A DNA stretch of 64,000 bases from Sulfitobacter sabulilitoris. GTDB taxonomy: Bacteria; Pseudomonadota; Alphaproteobacteria; Rhodobacterales; Rhodobacteraceae. The stretch is taken from NCBI RefSeq assembly GCF_005887615.1, contig NZ_VANS01000004.1:186001-250000 (forward strand). The letters run 5' to 3'. The notes under the pieces are model-generated. The model was given only the letters and a program-made list of their open reading frames with translations, did not search any database and had not been told where the DNA came from. Of the stretch, positions 44,153 to 53,188 are shown piece by piece. Positions within the stretch are counted from its first letter, which is position 1. Each line of letters starts with the position of its first letter. Made by a program: the position numbers and the translations under genes.

Positions 44153-44181
44153 GATCGCGCCGGCAGCGGGCCGGCGCGATC
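44153..44181. terminator. Perfect 12-bp hairpin between convergent genes
   Basis: GATCGCGCCGGC and its reverse complement around AGCGG, lying between the SH3-like gene and the PQQ sugar-dehydrogenase-like gene. Likely bidirectional terminator, though the T run is short. A smaller CCCGC-TTC-GCGGG hairpin precedes it. Confidence 0.65.
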
Positions 44182-44196
44182 GTGCTCAGGCGAGCG

Positions 44197-45492
44197 TCAG
44201 TTTGTCGGCGTCAGCTTGTGGATCACGCCTTCGTCCACGGCCGTATAAAGGCTGCCGTCCGGCCCGAGGACCAGCGACCGGAAGCGCGCCGATTCCATCG
44301 GCAGCGTCATCTCGGTGACGTCGACCACCGACAGGTCGTCGGCCAGTTCGATCACGTCGATGCGCTGGCCGATCGGCGTGCCGCCAAAGCCGATGCCCAT
44401 CAGTCCGACGACAAGGGCGCCGTCCCAGCTTCCCCATTGCTCACCCTCGAGGAAGGCAGCCGACGAGGTGCCTTGCGACCAGCCGTTGTTGGTCCAGATC
44501 GGGGGCATTGCGTCGGGATAGGTCTTGAAGTCGGTCATCGGCATGAAGGCCGCGCGCTCATACCGGTTCATGCCGTCCATCTGGTTGGGCATGTACCCGC
44601 AGTAATTGTCCGGGCAATCGCCACGTCCGGCCATGTTGTCGCGCGGATCCCACCCGCCGTTGCCACCATTCTGCAGAACCGTGATCTCGTCCGAATGCCA
44701 GGGCCCGTGCTCGGCGACGATGGCCGTCCCGGTCCCCGGGTGAAAGGCGATGCCCTGCACGTTGCGGTGACCATAGGTGTAGGTCCGCGGATCGAAGCCC
44801 TCTGGCGGTGCGTTGTCGGGATGCGCGTTGCCGTCGGTATCCATGCGCAGCACCTTGGAGCCCATCAGCGTCGGGCTTTGCGGGATCTCTTCGTTGTGGT
44901 TGTCGCCGGTGGTCAGCCACAATGCGCCATCCGGCCCGAACCGCACCCGGCCGCCGTTATGGGCGCCCGGCCCGCCGAACGGATGGTCGCTGGCCGCCAT
45001 CTTGTAGGGTACGTCGTCAACGATGTCGGTCCGCTCGGACACGCCGGTAAAGTCCTCGTTCACCACCAGCCGCATCAGCCGGTTGGTGTGCGGGTCCGAC
45101 ATGTTCGAAGTGGAGTAAACGTAGATCCGGCGATTCTCGCCAAAGTTCGGGTCGACGGCGACACCCATCATGCCGGCCTGGCCTTCGCAGAACAGGTCGT
45201 CGGCGGTGGCGGGATAGCCTTCGGCCCCGCCCATGCCCAGCAGCGCGTTCACCTCGCCGGACGCCATGCGCACCGACAGGCCCTGGCACTTTTCGGTAAA
45301 GAACATGGTGCCGTCGTCCAGAAATGCCATGTCCCATGGGTTTTCGAGGTCATCCAGCACGATTTCATGCTGAAGACTGGTCGTGTTCATACCGGCCTGT
45401 GCCATCGCCATCGACGATGTCGCACCGATAAGTGCAGCAATGGCAAGCGGTGCAATCCACCGCGGTTGCCCGCCTTGTCCTGAATAAAACAT
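44197..45492 (-). CDS. PQQ-dependent soluble sugar dehydrogenase-like protein
   Basis: A 431-residue periplasmic six-bladed beta-propeller of the GSDH (soluble glucose/aldose dehydrogenase) family. The N-terminal signal is about residues 1-31 (IAALIGATSSMAMAQ). Visible motifs are LDDLENPWDMAFLDDGTMFFTEK, the GGPGAHNGGRVRFGPDGALWLTTGD PQQ/catalytic His region (in parts) and YGHRNVQGIAFHP. It would oxidise aldoses and pass electrons to the respiratory chain. AGGAG precedes the ATG. Divergent from the NosR-like gene. Confidence 0.88.
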   Translation of the reverse strand: MFYSGQGGQPRWIAPLAIAALIGATSSMAMAQAGMNTTSLQHEIVLDDLENPWDMAFLDDGTMFFTEKCQGLSVRMASGEVNALLGMGGAEGYPATADDLFCEGQAGMMGVAVDPNFGENRRIYVYSTSNMSDPHTNRLMRLVVNEDFTGVSERTDIVDDVPYKMAASDHPFGGPGAHNGGRVRFGPDGALWLTTGDNHNEEIPQSPTLMGSKVLRMDTDGNAHPDNAPPEGFDPRTYTYGHRNVQGIAFHPGTGTAIVAEHGPWHSDEITVLQNGGNGGWDPRDNMAGRGDCPDNYCGYMPNQMDGMNRYERAAFMPMTDFKTYPDAMPPIWTNNGWSQGTSSAAFLEGEQWGSWDGALVVGLMGIGFGGTPIGQRIDVIELADDLSVVDVTEMTLPMESARFRSLVLGPDGSLYTAVDEGVIHKLTPTN

Positions 45493-45786
45493 TTAACTCC
45501 TCCCTATATCGCTATGTTCATCGAAATGGTGATTCCGAACGCGCGGCTGTGCCGGGCGCGGTCACCGATCGACAGGACTAGCTTAGGGTTGTATCGCTTT
45601 CGCATCAACTGTTGACCTGTTGCGGACACCCCGCGCCGAAGTCTTTTTCGGTCTGCCCGGCGTAAACCCGCTGTGTCGGGCGGCCCCGCGGCGCGCCCTG
45701 ACACCGCCGGACGCAGTGGCACCTGCCGCCCACGTCCGACCTTGGTCGCATAGGGCCGGGCGGGTGCTGGCGGTAATCATGGCCCC

Positions 45787-47889
45787 ATGACACGCCACCC
45801 GGTTCAGCGGATGCTTTTGCGCGCCCTTGCCTTTTGGGCCTTCATGACGGCTTCGCTCGCGGCGGCGCCGTTGGAGCGTGACGTGCTCGAGCCGTTTGTC
45901 GCCCCGCCGATGTCGCTGGGCCAGCGGATCAACGACGAGGGCGTCTGGCACCTTCTCAATTCCGGCGGCGCCGAAGCGGGCTACGTGTTCGAAACCGAAC
46001 CCATGGCGCCGCTACCCGGATTTTCCGGCGCGCCGATCAACATGCTCGTCATGCTCGACCTCGATGGCCGGTTTCTGGACGTAAAGCTGATCTCGCACAA
46101 CGAGCCGATTTTCGTCTCGGGGCTGGGCGAGGCGGCGTTCCACAAGTTCTTCGAGCAGTATCGCGGCCATTCCATTTCCGACAGCCTTGTCGTCGGCACC
46201 CCCTATGGCAGCGGGTCGGACGGCAGCGCGCTGATCTATCTCGATGGTGTGACCAAGGCCACGGCATCTGTGCGGATCGCGCATGAAAGCCTGCTGGCCG
46301 CGGCCCTCAAGGTCGCCCGCGAGAAGATGAGCGGCGTCGCAACCGGGCCGCCCGCCTATCCCGACATGAGCCATGACGAAGACCTGACATGGGCCAGGCT
46401 GGTGGACGAGGGGCTGGTGACGCGCAAACAGGTGCTGAATTCGGAGATGGATGCCGCGTTTGCCGGCACGATCTGGGAACGCGACGATCCCGAGGCGACG
46501 GCGGACCCGGATGGCGTCTATCTCGATCTGTGGGTCATCGACATCGGGCCGCCCGCCATCGCCCGCGCCGTCTTATCCAGCGGGAGCCTGAAGGAACTTC
46601 AGGGCTTCATGGAAATCTCGACCAGCGATGAGCCGATTCTCGTGGTGGAAACCGCGCGCCACGGGCTCACCACCGACGAATTCATACGCAACACCGCGCC
46701 CGATCTGATCAGCGCGGCGCAGGGCGGGTTCCCGATCGCGCTGCGCGACGCGGATATCTATATCGAGTTGAAGGACGACGTGCCGGCCGCGCTGCACGAC
46801 GGCACGGCGCTGATCCTGCGGACCGACCGGCGGCTTGGCTTCGACCCGACCAGCCCCTGGACGCTGCAGGTCAAGGCGCTGCGCGAACACGGCGTGTTCA
46901 AGCCCGAAATCGGGTCGGTGACATTTGCCGCCGAGCACGTGACCGATGCGCGGTTCTTCAAACGGCCCGAAGCCGTCAAGCCGGTGCCGCCCTGGCTGAG
47001 CGCGGTCTACAACCGCTCCACCGACCTGATCGTGCTGTGCGTGTTTCTGGCCGGGCTTCTGGCGCTTTTGGGTGCGAATCTGAACCGTCTGGCCGGGCAT
47101 CGACATTTTACGCCGATCCGTCTGGGCATCCTCGCCTTCGTCACCGGGTTCATCGGCTGGTGGGGCCAGGGGCAATTGTCGATCGCCACGCCGCTGGGGG
47201 CGCTGCGCACTTTGACCGAGGGCGGCTCTTTTGCGTTCCTGCTCTACGATCCGTTTTCGCTGGTGATCTGGGCGGTGTCGCTCTTGGGGTTCGTGCTGTG
47301 GGGCCGGGGGCTGTTTTGCGGCTGGCTGTGCCCGTTCGGCGCGATGCAGGAATTCGCCCATCACATCGCGCGCGCCCTGCGCATTCCTCAGTTCGAAGTC
47401 CCACGGCGCCTTGATAATCAGCTCAAGTGGCTGAAATATATCGTTCTGTTCGCATTGGTCGCCATTTTGTTCACGGTGCCTGCGCGGCTGGACAAGGCGA
47501 TAGAGGTGGAGCCGTTCAAGACCGCGATCACCACCTTCTTTCTCCGCGAATGGTATTATGTCGCCTATGCGGCGGGGTTGCTTTTGCTGTCGATGGTCGT
47601 GTTCAAGGGCTTTTGCCGCTACGTGTGTCCCCTGGGCGCGGTCATGGCGATCGGCGGCCTGCTGCGCACCCGCAAATGGATCGACCGGCGGCCGGAATGC
47701 GGGTCGCCCTGCCAGCTGTGCCGCGTGAAATGCGCCTACGGAGCGATCAAGAAAACCGGCGAAATTCAGTATTCCGAATGTTTCCAGTGCCTTGACTGCG
47801 TGACGATCCACGATGACCCGACGCAATGCGTGCCACTGCGTCTTGCCGCGCGGCGCGGGCGCGCCCTGCAAAAGGTGGCCGCCGAATGA
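45787..47889 (+). CDS. NosR/NirI-like FMN- and 4Fe-4S-containing membrane protein
   Basis: A 700-residue protein with the NosR layout. A signal peptide is followed by a periplasmic FMN-binding domain (about 40-170) with the covalent flavin site DGVTKATAS (Thr159). A second periplasmic region follows, then helices between about 410 and 620 with CGWLCP and CRYVCP, and a cytoplasmic ferredoxin-like end with CGSPCQLCRVKC and CFQCLDC. NosR carries electrons across the membrane to periplasmic nitrous-oxide reductase. No nosZ is in the window, so the partner here may differ. The stop overlaps the apbE start. Confidence 0.9.
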   Translation: MTRHPVQRMLLRALAFWAFMTASLAAAPLERDVLEPFVAPPMSLGQRINDEGVWHLLNSGGAEAGYVFETEPMAPLPGFSGAPINMLVMLDLDGRFLDVKLISHNEPIFVSGLGEAAFHKFFEQYRGHSISDSLVVGTPYGSGSDGSALIYLDGVTKATASVRIAHESLLAAALKVAREKMSGVATGPPAYPDMSHDEDLTWARLVDEGLVTRKQVLNSEMDAAFAGTIWERDDPEATADPDGVYLDLWVIDIGPPAIARAVLSSGSLKELQGFMEISTSDEPILVVETARHGLTTDEFIRNTAPDLISAAQGGFPIALRDADIYIELKDDVPAALHDGTALILRTDRRLGFDPTSPWTLQVKALREHGVFKPEIGSVTFAAEHVTDARFFKRPEAVKPVPPWLSAVYNRSTDLIVLCVFLAGLLALLGANLNRLAGHRHFTPIRLGILAFVTGFIGWWGQGQLSIATPLGALRTLTEGGSFAFLLYDPFSLVIWAVSLLGFVLWGRGLFCGWLCPFGAMQEFAHHIARALRIPQFEVPRRLDNQLKWLKYIVLFALVAILFTVPARLDKAIEVEPFKTAITTFFLREWYYVAYAAGLLLLSMVVFKGFCRYVCPLGAVMAIGGLLRTRKWIDRRPECGSPCQLCRVKCAYGAIKKTGEIQYSECFQCLDCVTIHDDPTQCVPLRLAARRGRALQKVAAE

Positions 47890-48758
47890 CCCTGTCGCGC
47901 CGCCGGTTCCTGTCGATCTCTGCCGCCTGCCTTCTGGCGGGGCCCGCGCGCGCCGAACGCTGGCAGGGCCGGGCCTTCGGCGCCGAGATCGACATCACGA
48001 TCCGGGGGCCGCGCGATATCGCCGGGCCCGCGGTGCGCGCGGCCCGCGATCTGCTGCGCCGGATCGAGGCGCAGTTCAATCTTTTCGATCCCGGCTCGCA
48101 GCTGTCGCGGCTCAATGCGGCGGGGCGGCTGGACACGCCGGACCCGATGTTCCGCACCCTGATGCGGGCCGCCGACCGGGTTCACCGCGCGACAGGCGGG
48201 CTGTTCGATCCCACGGTGCAGCCGCTGTGGCGCGCGCTGGCCGATGGCGGCGATCTTGTTGCCGCGCGCCGCCTGATCGGATGGTCGCGGGTCACGCATG
48301 GCACACAGGCCGTGGTGCTGGGAACAGGTCAGGCGCTGACCTTCAACGGAATCGCGCAAGGCTTCGCCACCGACCGCGTGGCGGACCTGCTGGCGGCCGC
48401 GGGGTTTGGCGATACGCTGGTCAATATCGGTGAATTCCGGGGGAGCGGCGGACCGTGGACGCTGGGCCTGAGCGATCCGCAGTTCGGCCACCTGGGAACG
48501 CGCACTTTGACCCAGGGCGCGATCGCGACCTCAAGCCCGCACTCCGTGCCGTTGCAGGGGCGAGGGCACATCCTGCACGCCAGTGCCGCACCGCAATGGT
48601 CGACCGTGTCGGTCGAGGCGGCGGATGCCACGACGGCCGACGGCTTTTCCACCGCACTGGCGCTGGCACCGCTGGATATGATCCGTGCGCTGCCCGGTCG
48701 CCATGGCATTCGGCGCGTCACGCTGGTGAACACCACCGGCGATCTGATCACCCTGTAG
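47886..48758 (+). CDS. apbE: ApbE/NosX-type FAD:protein FMN transferase
   Basis: A 290-residue periplasmic flavin transferase that attaches FMN through phosphoester to Thr of target proteins. A Tat-type signal (SRRRFLSISAACLLAG) leads; family features include FNLFDPGSQLSRLN, FNGIAQGFATDRVADLL (lysine-poor here), LVNIGEFRGSG and the Asp/Thr metal site DATTADGFSTALALAP. Translationally coupled (ATGA) to the NosR-like gene, whose Thr159 is the evident target. Confidence 0.92.
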   Translation: MTLSRRRFLSISAACLLAGPARAERWQGRAFGAEIDITIRGPRDIAGPAVRAARDLLRRIEAQFNLFDPGSQLSRLNAAGRLDTPDPMFRTLMRAADRVHRATGGLFDPTVQPLWRALADGGDLVAARRLIGWSRVTHGTQAVVLGTGQALTFNGIAQGFATDRVADLLAAAGFGDTLVNIGEFRGSGGPWTLGLSDPQFGHLGTRTLTQGAIATSSPHSVPLQGRGHILHASAAPQWSTVSVEAADATTADGFSTALALAPLDMIRALPGRHGIRRVTLVNTTGDLITL

Positions 48759-48779
48759 CCTGCCCGCCGTCGACATGAA

Positions 48780-48807
48780 AAAGGCCCCGGCGCGTGCCGG
48801 GGCCTTT
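48780..48807. terminator. Strong bidirectional terminator
   Basis: AAAGGCCCCGGC-GCGT-GCCGGGGCCTTT: a perfect 12-bp stem with A and T ends, so it can act in both directions, between convergent apbE and the CoxM-like gene. Confidence 0.9.
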
Positions 48808-48832
48808 GGCCATTTCAGGGGGTGAAACCGGT

Positions 48833-49621
48833 CTAGCCGGCGGCTTTGACGGCGCGGCCCGTCATGACCTTGACCAGATGCGCGCGGTAGTCGCCGGTGC
48901 CGTGCAGATCGCTGATCATGCCGTCCGCGCTGACGCTGAGATCCTTGAGCGCATCTGCCGAGAAATCGGACGACAGCGCCTGCTCGGCCTCGGTCCAGCG
49001 GAACACGCCGCCCTCGGACGCGCCTGTCACGGCGACGCGCACGCCGTCGGCGTATTTCGCAACGAACACACCGACCAGCGAAAACCGCGACGCGGGCTGC
49101 ACGAACTTCTGATAGTTCGCCGCCTGCGGGATCGGAAAGCTGACGGCGGTCACGATCTCGCCCTCCGCCAGCGCGGTCTCGAACATGCCGACAAAGAAAT
49201 CGTCGGCCGCGATCTCGCGCGTGTCGGTCACGATGGTGGCGCCCGATGCCAGCGCCGCCGCCGGATAGCAGGCCGCCGGATCGTTGTTCGCGATCGACCC
49301 GCCGATGGTGCCGCGATTGCGCACCGCCGGATCGCCGATATGCCCGGCAAGCGCGGCAAGACCGGGATAGCTTTGCGCGGCGTCGGACGCGACCGTGGCG
49401 TGGGTGGTCGCGCCACCGATGCGCAGGGTGTCACCCGCGACGGACACGCCCTGCATGTCCGCCACCCTGGCCAGCGAGATCAGCTTGGACGGGGCCGCAA
49501 GCCGCGCCTTGAGCGTGGGGATCAACGTCTGTCCGCCGCCCAGCGGCTGCGCCTCGTCCGCCTTGAGGGCCGCGACCGCGTCGGCGATGGTGGTTGGGGT
49601 CTCGATGTCAAATGCGTACAT
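48833..49621 (-). CDS. CoxM-like FAD-binding subunit of a molybdenum hydroxylase
   Basis: A 262-residue medium subunit of the xanthine dehydrogenase/CO dehydrogenase family. FAD contacts are visible as LGGGQTLIPTLKARL, the TIGGSIANNDPAACYPAA loop and a C-terminal domain. It transfers electrons from the iron-sulfur subunit to the quinone pool or another acceptor. Last gene of a unit with CoxG-, CoxS- and CoxL-like genes. Confidence 0.92.
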   Translation of the reverse strand: MYAFDIETPTTIADAVAALKADEAQPLGGGQTLIPTLKARLAAPSKLISLARVADMQGVSVAGDTLRIGGATTHATVASDAAQSYPGLAALAGHIGDPAVRNRGTIGGSIANNDPAACYPAAALASGATIVTDTREIAADDFFVGMFETALAEGEIVTAVSFPIPQAANYQKFVQPASRFSLVGVFVAKYADGVRVAVTGASEGGVFRWTEAEQALSSDFSADALKDLSVSADGMISDLHGTGDYRAHLVKVMTGRAVKAAG

Positions 49622-49633
49622 GGTTGTTCTCCC

Positions 49634-52003
49634 TCACGCGCTGTTCATGGCCGACCACACGCGGTGCGGGGTCAGCGGCATGTCGATATGGGTGACGTTC
49701 TTGCCGCCCGATTGCAGGGCGTCGATCACCGCGTTGACGATTGTCGGCGGCGATCCGATCGCCCCCGCCTCGCCGCAGCCTTTCACGCCCAGCGGATTGT
49801 GCGTGCAGGGCGTGCCCTGCGAATGGTCCACCGTGTAGAACGGCAGATCGTCGGCGCGCGGCATCGTGTAATCCATGTAGCTCGCGCTTTCGAGCTGACC
49901 GTCGCTGTTGTAGCGCGCGGCCTCCAGCAGGGCCTGACCGATACCCTGGCCCAGGCCCCCGTGCACCTGTCCGGTCACGACCATCGGGTTGATGACGTTG
50001 CCGAAATCGTCCACGGCGGCGAAACGGTCCACCCGCACCTTGCCGGTGTCGGGGTCCACTTCGACCTCGCAGCAATAGGCGCCCGACGGATAGGTAAAGT
50101 TCGCCGGATCGTAGAACGCGGTCTCCTCCAGCCCCGGTTCGATATCCTCGAGCGGGAAATCATGCGGGATATAGGCCTTGAGCGCGACCTCGCCGAAGGA
50201 CACCGACTTGTCGGTGCCCGCGATGGTGAACGACCCGTCCTTCAGCTCGATGTCCGTCTCCGACGCCTCGAGCATGTGGGCCGCGATCTTCTTGGCCTTG
50301 TTGATGATCTTCTCGGTCGCACGCACCACGGCAGAGCCGCAGACCGCAAGGCTGCGCGACCCATAGGTGCCCATTCCGAACGGGATCTTGGAGGTGTCGC
50401 CATGCACGATGTCGATGCTTGAGGCGTCGATGCCAAGCATTTCCGCCACCACCTGCGGGAACACGGTCTCGTGGCCCTGCCCATGGCTGTGCGCGCCGAC
50501 CATGACGCTGAGGTTGCCGGTCGCGTTCACCCGCACCGTCGCCGCATCGTAAAGACCGACGCGGCTGCCCAGCACACCGACAAGGTTGCTGGGCGCGATG
50601 CCGCAGGCCTCGATATAGGCGTTGACCCCAAAGCCGCGCAGCAGGCCCTTGGCTTCGCTTTCGGCCCGACGGGCGGCAAAGCCCTTGATGTCCGCGACCT
50701 CTTCCATCTTGTCCATCAGCGCGTCGTAGTTGCCCGCGTCATATTCCAGCCCCGCGGCCGAGGCATAGGGGTACTGGTCGGGCTTGATGAAGTTCTTGCG
50801 GCGCAGCTCGATCGGGTCCATGCCCAATTCGCGCGCGCATTTGTCGATCACCCGCTCCAGCGAATAGGTCGCCTCGGGGCGGCCCGCGCCGCGGTAGGCA
50901 TCGACGGGCGCGGTGTTGGTGAACACCGCTTTGACGTTCACATAGACATTCGGCACCGTATAGTTGCCGGCCATCAACGTGCCGTGCAGGAACGTCGGCG
51001 TCGCCGTCGCGAAGTTCGACAGATAGGCGCCGACGTTGGCATAGGTTTCGGTGCGGAAGGCCTGGAAATTGCCCTCGGCGTCGGTCGCCAGTTCGATCTT
51101 GGTCACGTGGTCGCGGCCATGCGCGTCCGTCAGGAATGCCTCGGTGCGGTCGGCGGTCCATTTCACCGGACGGCCGATGCGCTTGGCCGCGGCCAGCACC
51201 AGCGCCTCTTCGCCGTAGTGATAGATCTTGGAGCCGAACCCGCCGCCCACGTCGGGCGCGATCACGGTCAGCTTGTTTTCGGGAATGCCCATCACGAAAG
51301 CCGAGATCAGCAGTCGCGTCAGGTGGGGGTTCTGCGAGGTGGTGTGCAGGATGTATTCGTCGTCGCTGGCCTTGTAGGTCGCCATCGAACACCGCGGCTC
51401 CATCGCGTTGGGCACCAGACGGTTGTTGACCAGCTCAAGCGTGGTGACATGCGCCGCGTTCTTGATCGCCTCGTCGGTGGCCGCGCGGTTGTCCTCGATC
51501 CAGCCCCAGTCGAAACACTGGTTGGTGCCGATCTCGTCATGGACGAAATTGTCGCCGGTCAGCGCCTCTTTGACGTCGATGATCGCGGGCAGTTCCTCGA
51601 TCTCGATCTCGATCGCCTCTGCCGCGTCGCGCGCCTCGCGGTCGGTTTCGGCAATCACCGCGGCATAGGCGTCGCCAACGTGGCGCACCTTGCCATGCGC
51701 CAGAACCGGGCGCTTGGGCTCTTTCATCGGCTCGCCATCGCGGCTGTTGATCAGCCAGCCGGCGGGGTTGCCGCCAACCTCGGCGAAATCGGCGCCGGTA
51801 AAGACCGCCAGAACGCCGGGCATCGCCTCGGCGGCGGAGGTGTCGATGGACTTGATGATCCCGTTGGCCACGGTCGAGCGCGCAAAGACCGCAACCGTCT
51901 GGCCGTAGGTCTTGATGTCATCGGTGTATTCGCCGGCGCCCTTGAGAAAGCGAACGTCCTCGCGGCGGCGCGTGGGGGCACCTATTCCGGTGTCTTTAGG
52001 CAT
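49634..52003 (-). CDS. CoxL-like molybdopterin subunit, form II (BMS) type
   Basis: A 789-residue large subunit binding the molybdopterin-cytosine dinucleotide cofactor. The active-site loop is AYRGAGR (369-375), the form II signature, not the AYXCSFR of true aerobic CO dehydrogenase; Glu745 (GCGEAGAIGSPP) is the catalytic base. It is therefore more likely an aldehyde, purine or other hydroxylase than a CO oxidiser. AGGGAGA precedes ATG 52003; the longer frame upstream is rejected. Neighbouring alcohol dehydrogenases make an aldehyde substrate plausible. Confidence 0.92.
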   Translation of the reverse strand: MPKDTGIGAPTRRREDVRFLKGAGEYTDDIKTYGQTVAVFARSTVANGIIKSIDTSAAEAMPGVLAVFTGADFAEVGGNPAGWLINSRDGEPMKEPKRPVLAHGKVRHVGDAYAAVIAETDREARDAAEAIEIEIEELPAIIDVKEALTGDNFVHDEIGTNQCFDWGWIEDNRAATDEAIKNAAHVTTLELVNNRLVPNAMEPRCSMATYKASDDEYILHTTSQNPHLTRLLISAFVMGIPENKLTVIAPDVGGGFGSKIYHYGEEALVLAAAKRIGRPVKWTADRTEAFLTDAHGRDHVTKIELATDAEGNFQAFRTETYANVGAYLSNFATATPTFLHGTLMAGNYTVPNVYVNVKAVFTNTAPVDAYRGAGRPEATYSLERVIDKCARELGMDPIELRRKNFIKPDQYPYASAAGLEYDAGNYDALMDKMEEVADIKGFAARRAESEAKGLLRGFGVNAYIEACGIAPSNLVGVLGSRVGLYDAATVRVNATGNLSVMVGAHSHGQGHETVFPQVVAEMLGIDASSIDIVHGDTSKIPFGMGTYGSRSLAVCGSAVVRATEKIINKAKKIAAHMLEASETDIELKDGSFTIAGTDKSVSFGEVALKAYIPHDFPLEDIEPGLEETAFYDPANFTYPSGAYCCEVEVDPDTGKVRVDRFAAVDDFGNVINPMVVTGQVHGGLGQGIGQALLEAARYNSDGQLESASYMDYTMPRADDLPFYTVDHSQGTPCTHNPLGVKGCGEAGAIGSPPTIVNAVIDALQSGGKNVTHIDMPLTPHRVWSAMNSA

Positions 52004-52064
52004 GAGAAATCTCCCTGAAATGATATGCGGGCCGGGCGCGGAACAGTCCCGCGCGCCGCCGGTT

Positions 52065-52550
52065 TTATTCTGCGGCGATCGCGCTGACGTCCTGGCCGCT
52101 GGCGGCCATGATCGCCTTGACGATGTTGTGATAGCCCGTGCAGCGGCAGATGTTGCCTTCGAGATAGACACGCACCTCCTGCTCTGTGGGCTTGGGGTTT
52201 TCCTTGAGCAGCGACGTGGCCGCCATCACCATGCCCGGCGTGCAAAATCCGCACTGCAACCCGTGGTGATCCTGGAACGCCTGCTGGATCACGTTGAGCG
52301 ACCCGTCCGCATTGGCCATGCCCTCGATGGTCTTGACCTCGGCGCCATCCGCCTCTGCCGCGAACATGGTGCAGGATTTCACGGATTTCCCGTTCACATG
52401 CACCGTGCAGGCCCCGCATTGCGACGTGTCGCAGCCGACATGCGTGCCGGTCAGGTGCAAGTCCTCGCGCAGCAGCGACACAAGCAGTGTCTGCCCCTCC
52501 ACGTCGCGGGACACGGATTTCCCGTTGATGGTCATTGTTACTTTTGTCAT
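52065..52550 (-). CDS. CoxS-like 2Fe-2S subunit of a molybdenum hydroxylase
   Basis: A 161-residue small subunit. The plant-type 2Fe-2S motif ([21 protein letters not shown], in parts) and the second cluster motif CGFCTPGM...[10 protein letters not shown] are complete. It relays electrons from molybdenum to FAD. Lies 61 bases before the CoxL-like gene. Confidence 0.95.
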   Translation of the reverse strand: MTKVTMTINGKSVSRDVEGQTLLVSLLREDLHLTGTHVGCDTSQCGACTVHVNGKSVKSCTMFAAEADGAEVKTIEGMANADGSLNVIQQAFQDHHGLQCGFCTPGMVMAATSLLKENPKPTEQEVRVYLEGNICRCTGYHNIVKAIMAASGQDVSAIAAE

Positions 52551-52584
52551 GGCGTCCTCCCTTGAGTTTTTGTCGGGCCGTTGG

Positions 52585-53112
52585 TCAGCTTTTCACAAGC
52601 CGCTTGAACCAGCCCTTTTTCTTTTCTTCACCGGTTTCGGTGACGATCGTCTCGTCATCCTCGGTCTGCTCGGGCGTGCCCACTGCATCCTGGAAATTCT
52701 GAAAGAACTGATCGGCCATCTTCTTGGCGAAGCCGTCGATGATGCGGCTGCCCAGTTGCGCCAGCTTGCCGCCGACCTTGGCCTCCACCTCGTAGTGCAG
52801 GATGGTCCGGTCGCCATCCGCCTCGAGCCGTACATCGGCGCCACCCTTGGCAAAGCCGGCGGCGCCGCCCTTGCCCTCGCCCGAGATGGTCAGGCTTTCG
52901 GGTTCGGCCATGTCGGTCAGGGCCACGGCGCCCTTGAATGTCGCCTTGACGGGACCGACCTTCTGGACGACCACGGCCTCGAAGCCGTCTTCGGGCGATC
53001 CGGTCATCTCTTGGCATCCCGGCACGCAGGCCTTGAGCACTTCCGGATTCAGCAGCGCGGCCCAGACCGTGGCCCGGTCGGCGTTTATGGTTTTCGAGTC
53101 GGTGAGATTCAT
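52585..53112 (-). CDS. CoxG-like SRPBCC-domain protein
   Basis: A 175-residue CoxG. The SRPBCC domain occupies about 1-140 ([38 protein letters not shown]-type end), followed by an acidic and then basic tail ([12 protein letters not shown]) likely to bind the membrane. In CO dehydrogenase systems CoxG anchors the enzyme to the membrane and helps electron transfer to quinone. ATG 53112 fits the family; the longer frame is rejected. First of the four cox-like genes; a CTTTGGTCG element lies 59-67 bases upstream. Confidence 0.88.
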   Translation of the reverse strand: MNLTDSKTINADRATVWAALLNPEVLKACVPGCQEMTGSPEDGFEAVVVQKVGPVKATFKGAVALTDMAEPESLTISGEGKGGAAGFAKGGADVRLEADGDRTILHYEVEAKVGGKLAQLGSRIIDGFAKKMADQFFQNFQDAVGTPEQTEDDETIVTETGEEKKKGWFKRLVKS

Positions 53113-53170
53113 GGCGATGTCAGCTCCGTTTATGAGGTCAGCATAGTCAAAGGGCGCAGGCCTGGTTATT

Positions 53171-53179
53171 CGACCAAAG
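53171..53179. promoter_or_regulatory. CTTTGGTCG half-site upstream of the coxGSLM-like genes
   Basis: CGACCAAAG on the plus strand (CTTTGGTCG on the minus strand), in the 76-base gap before the CoxG-like gene. The same core occurs in the promoters of the alcohol dehydrogenase gene and the divergent cytochrome/binding-protein pair. Regulatory role inferred from this sharing. Confidence 0.45.
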
Positions 53180-53188
53180 GCGCATGGG

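Noticed and set aside
45787-48758. Nitrous-oxide reductase operon
   Set aside because: Only NosR- and NosX-like genes are present; none of nosZ, D, F, Y or L is found in the flanks.
49634-53112. True aerobic CO dehydrogenase (form I)
   Set aside because: The large subunit has AYRGAGR, not AYXCSFR, so CO oxidation should not be assumed from the cox-like gene order.
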